Below are positions 8,101-8,672 of a DNA stretch of 8,672 nucleotides, in pieces. The notes beneath the pieces are model-generated. The model made no database searches, was not told where the DNA came from, and saw nothing but the letters and a program-made list of their open reading frames with translations. The position numbers were made by a program, and so were the translations under genes. The number at the start of each line of letters is the position of its first letter. Position 1 is the stretch's first letter. This DNA comes from Chitinophaga pinensis (GTDB lineage Bacteria; Bacteroidota; Bacteroidia; UKL13-3). Where the stretch lies: assembly GCA_943323675.2 (NCBI GenBank), contig CALPIR020000093.1, positions 1 to 8,672 of the forward strand, given 5' to 3'.

Positions 8101-8626
8101 TGAAGTAACTGGCAAACTTTTAGCACACTATTACGAAATAAATGAAGGTGTTGGAGTACATAAATCACCCACGTTATATGGGGCTTTTCCTACAGATCCA
8201 TATTCACACACACCAAGTAATAAAGGTGCACAACAACCCGGTATGACTGGTCAGGTAAAAGAAGATATTCTTAGTAGGTTTGGTGAGTTAGGTATCCTAG
8301 TTATTGATGGACGCCTTTATTTTAACCCTTGTTTACTCCGAAAAGATGAGTTTATAACAGAGGAACGCACATTCCGGTATGTTACCATAAATAATGAGCA
8401 TAAAACATTGGTTCCTGTTATTGGTTCGCTTTGTTTTACATATTGCCAAGTACCTATTATATATTGCTTATCAACCGAAAACTATTTGCAAATTGAAAAA
8501 AAAGATGGCAGTTTGAGCAAGCATCATAATCTATATTTAGATAAAGAAACAAGTACTCAAATCTTTAGTAGAACAGGTGAAATAAGTAAAATTACGGTAT
8601 TCATTAACGAATCAATCTTAAAATAA
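5174..8626 (+). CDS. Large GH94/GH149-like glycoside phosphorylase, probable beta-1,3-glucan phosphorylase
   Basis: This 1150-residue protein has a polar N-terminus (MSSQNQNKHES) and no signal peptide, so it is probably cytoplasmic. Residues about 1-300 look like the N-terminal beta-sandwich of these phosphorylases (SSNGGISSGRKNSEYALFPY at 52-71). A helical linker follows, with coiled-coil-like character at about 295-335. An (alpha/alpha)6-barrel then spans roughly 440-1000. Landmarks include YEGNWRDIFQNWEAL (460-474), NPWSYIGYWGDHQI (517-530) and RPEWNDANNALVGNG (643-657), where Asp648 matches the catalytic acid Asp of the GH94 DWND motif. GRSGTFYGYEGLGSIYWHM (936-954) is a candidate phosphate-binding loop. 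GAQQPGMTGQVKEDILSRFG (1018-1037) leads into a beta-rich C-terminus. The length exceeds most GH94 enzymes (about 800 residues) and fits GH149 or GH161 beta-1,3-glucan phosphorylases. These reversibly phosphorolyse beta-1,3-glucan ends to alpha-glucose-1-phosphate. The neighbouring laminarinase fits that role. Family number and linkage come from memory of motifs, length and context; the phosphorylase fold itself is the firmer part. Confidence 0.72.
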   Translation: MSSQNQNKHESLVEIKRLKVEGENFFCISNHDKMRPFFMSIVSDSNHWLFISSNGGISSGRKNSEYALFPYYTADKITESFDTTGSKSIFQITHHGDIYIWEPFSERQVSLYQTTRNLYKNAIGNKIIFEEINHNLSLTFRYEWNTSNEYGFVRKSSLENTGNNELHINILDGIQNIMPDGVGSELQNATSILVDAYKRNELDIDSGMGIFALSAIIVDKAEPSEALKANIAWSLGFENPKYLLSSLQLNDFRNGQDIIQEEDIKAERGSYFINQKITLSPGNKKNWHIIADVNQSQAKVVELIQQIKTNKTLLLQLESDIELGSKRLIELNSSADGIQLSNDVYRDTRHFSNTLFNIMRGGIFDNNYQIEKKDFIKSIATANKTVFEHHKELLESLADTFTVFELEKIADQVNDKNFKRLCTEYMPLKFSRRHGDPSRPWNKFSINTRSEVDHSKILDYEGNWRDIFQNWEALAISYPAFTRSMIHKFLNATTFEGYNPYRLTKNGFDWETVEADNPWSYIGYWGDHQIIYLLKLLEIEEKYYPGKISSQFNDESFVYANVPYKIKSYQDILSNAKDTIKFDEELDTEIRKKREILGVDAALLVAQNGKIYTVNFIEKILATVLSKLSNFIPGGGIWMNTQRPEWNDANNALVGNGVSMVTLYYLRRFLVFFEKLIDQTSEERIELSNELIIFFKKVHATFEENIDVLNGDINDEKRKQILDNLGEAGSDYRAHIYKQSFWGEKRTISYRRLKAFLKVSLLFIEHTIKANKRKDDMYHAYNLMNVESNDQITISNLSEMLEGQVSVLCSGYLNPQESLKLLDSMKNSKLFRHNQYSYLLYPNKQLPRFLEKNKIPKAAIAQSELMKMMLEAGDKSIVEQDIKGEYRFNGNFKNAADLSIALSKLDVVKYGTTIEKERQILLNVFESVFDHKSFTGRSGTFYGYEGLGSIYWHMVSKLQLAVQEVCLQAIEKGEHAEVTGKLLAHYYEINEGVGVHKSPTLYGAFPTDPYSHTPSNKGAQQPGMTGQVKEDILSRFGELGILVIDGRLYFNPCLLRKDEFITEERTFRYVTINNEHKTLVPVIGSLCFTYCQVPIIYCLSTENYLQIEKKDGSLSKHHNLYLDKETSTQIFSRTGEISKITVFINESILK

Positions 8627-8630
8627 AAGG

Positions 8631-8672
8631 ATGTTCAAGGTTTGTTTAGTATATGGTTTACTCATTCAACTA
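8631..8672 (+). CDS. Start of a probable exported protein (3' partial)
   Basis: The ATG at 8631 lies 4 nt after the phosphorylase stop and opens a frame of 14 codons to the window edge, MFKVCLVYGLLIQL. Lys3 followed by a hydrophobic run is what the start of a signal peptide looks like. The tight spacing suggests translational coupling to the gene before it. AAAAGG sits directly against the ATG, too close to be a normal ribosome-binding site. Another ATG at 8653 in a different frame is possible. Function cannot be judged from 14 residues. In a beta-glucan locus a periplasmic GH3 beta-glucosidase or another glucanase would be unsurprising, but nothing here shows it. Confidence 0.45.
   Translation, partial: MFKVCLVYGLLIQL

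Noticed and set aside
5174..8626. Plain GH94 cellobiose phosphorylase, or a cyclic beta-1,2-glucan synthase fragment
   Set aside because: The protein is much longer than GH94 disaccharide phosphorylases, has no glycosyltransferase or membrane segments as in cyclic glucan synthases, and its neighbours point to beta-1,3-glucan. GH94 is not fully excluded without an HMM search.

Overview
The window is AT-rich and reads as a piece of a Bacteroidota genome. The reasons are A-rich ribosome-binding regions with no strong Shine-Dalgarno, lipoprotein signal peptides with relaxed lipoboxes, and a glycan-utilisation gene set typical of that phylum. All genes are on the + strand with short gaps (32, 37, 113 and 4 nt), so the region looks like one operon or polysaccharide-utilisation locus (PUL). 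Both ends of the window cut genes.

Layout. (1) Positions 3-2765 hold the 3' part of a large gene. It encodes a GH2-like TIM-barrel glycosidase domain fused in frame to about 620 residues that look like an outer-membrane beta-barrel. (2) Positions 2798-4207 encode a non-catalytic lipoprotein built as beta-sandwich, bacterial Ig-like (BIG2), beta-sandwich; it is probably a glycan-binding surface protein. (3) Positions 4245-5060 encode a compact GH16 lipoprotein with a complete catalytic motif, very likely an endo-beta-1,3-glucanase (laminarinase). (4) Positions 5174-8626 encode a 1150-residue protein without a signal peptide. It resembles the GH94/GH149/GH161 inverting phosphorylases and is best read as a beta-1,3-glucan phosphorylase, probably GH149. 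(5) Positions 8631-8672 hold the first 14 codons of a probable exported protein. The only notable non-coding element is a 7-bp-stem hairpin in the 113-nt gap before the phosphorylase gene.

Working model (inference). The locus degrades a beta-1,3-glucan such as laminarin. The binding lipoprotein and GH16 enzyme would capture and cut the polymer at the cell surface. The GH2-barrel fusion would trim or remodel oligosaccharides at the outer membrane and might also provide a pore. The cytoplasmic phosphorylase would convert imported oligosaccharides to glucose-1-phosphate without spending ATP. No SusC/SusD pair, sugar transporter or regulator is visible; these could lie outside the window. The most unusual item is the enzyme/outer-membrane-barrel fusion.
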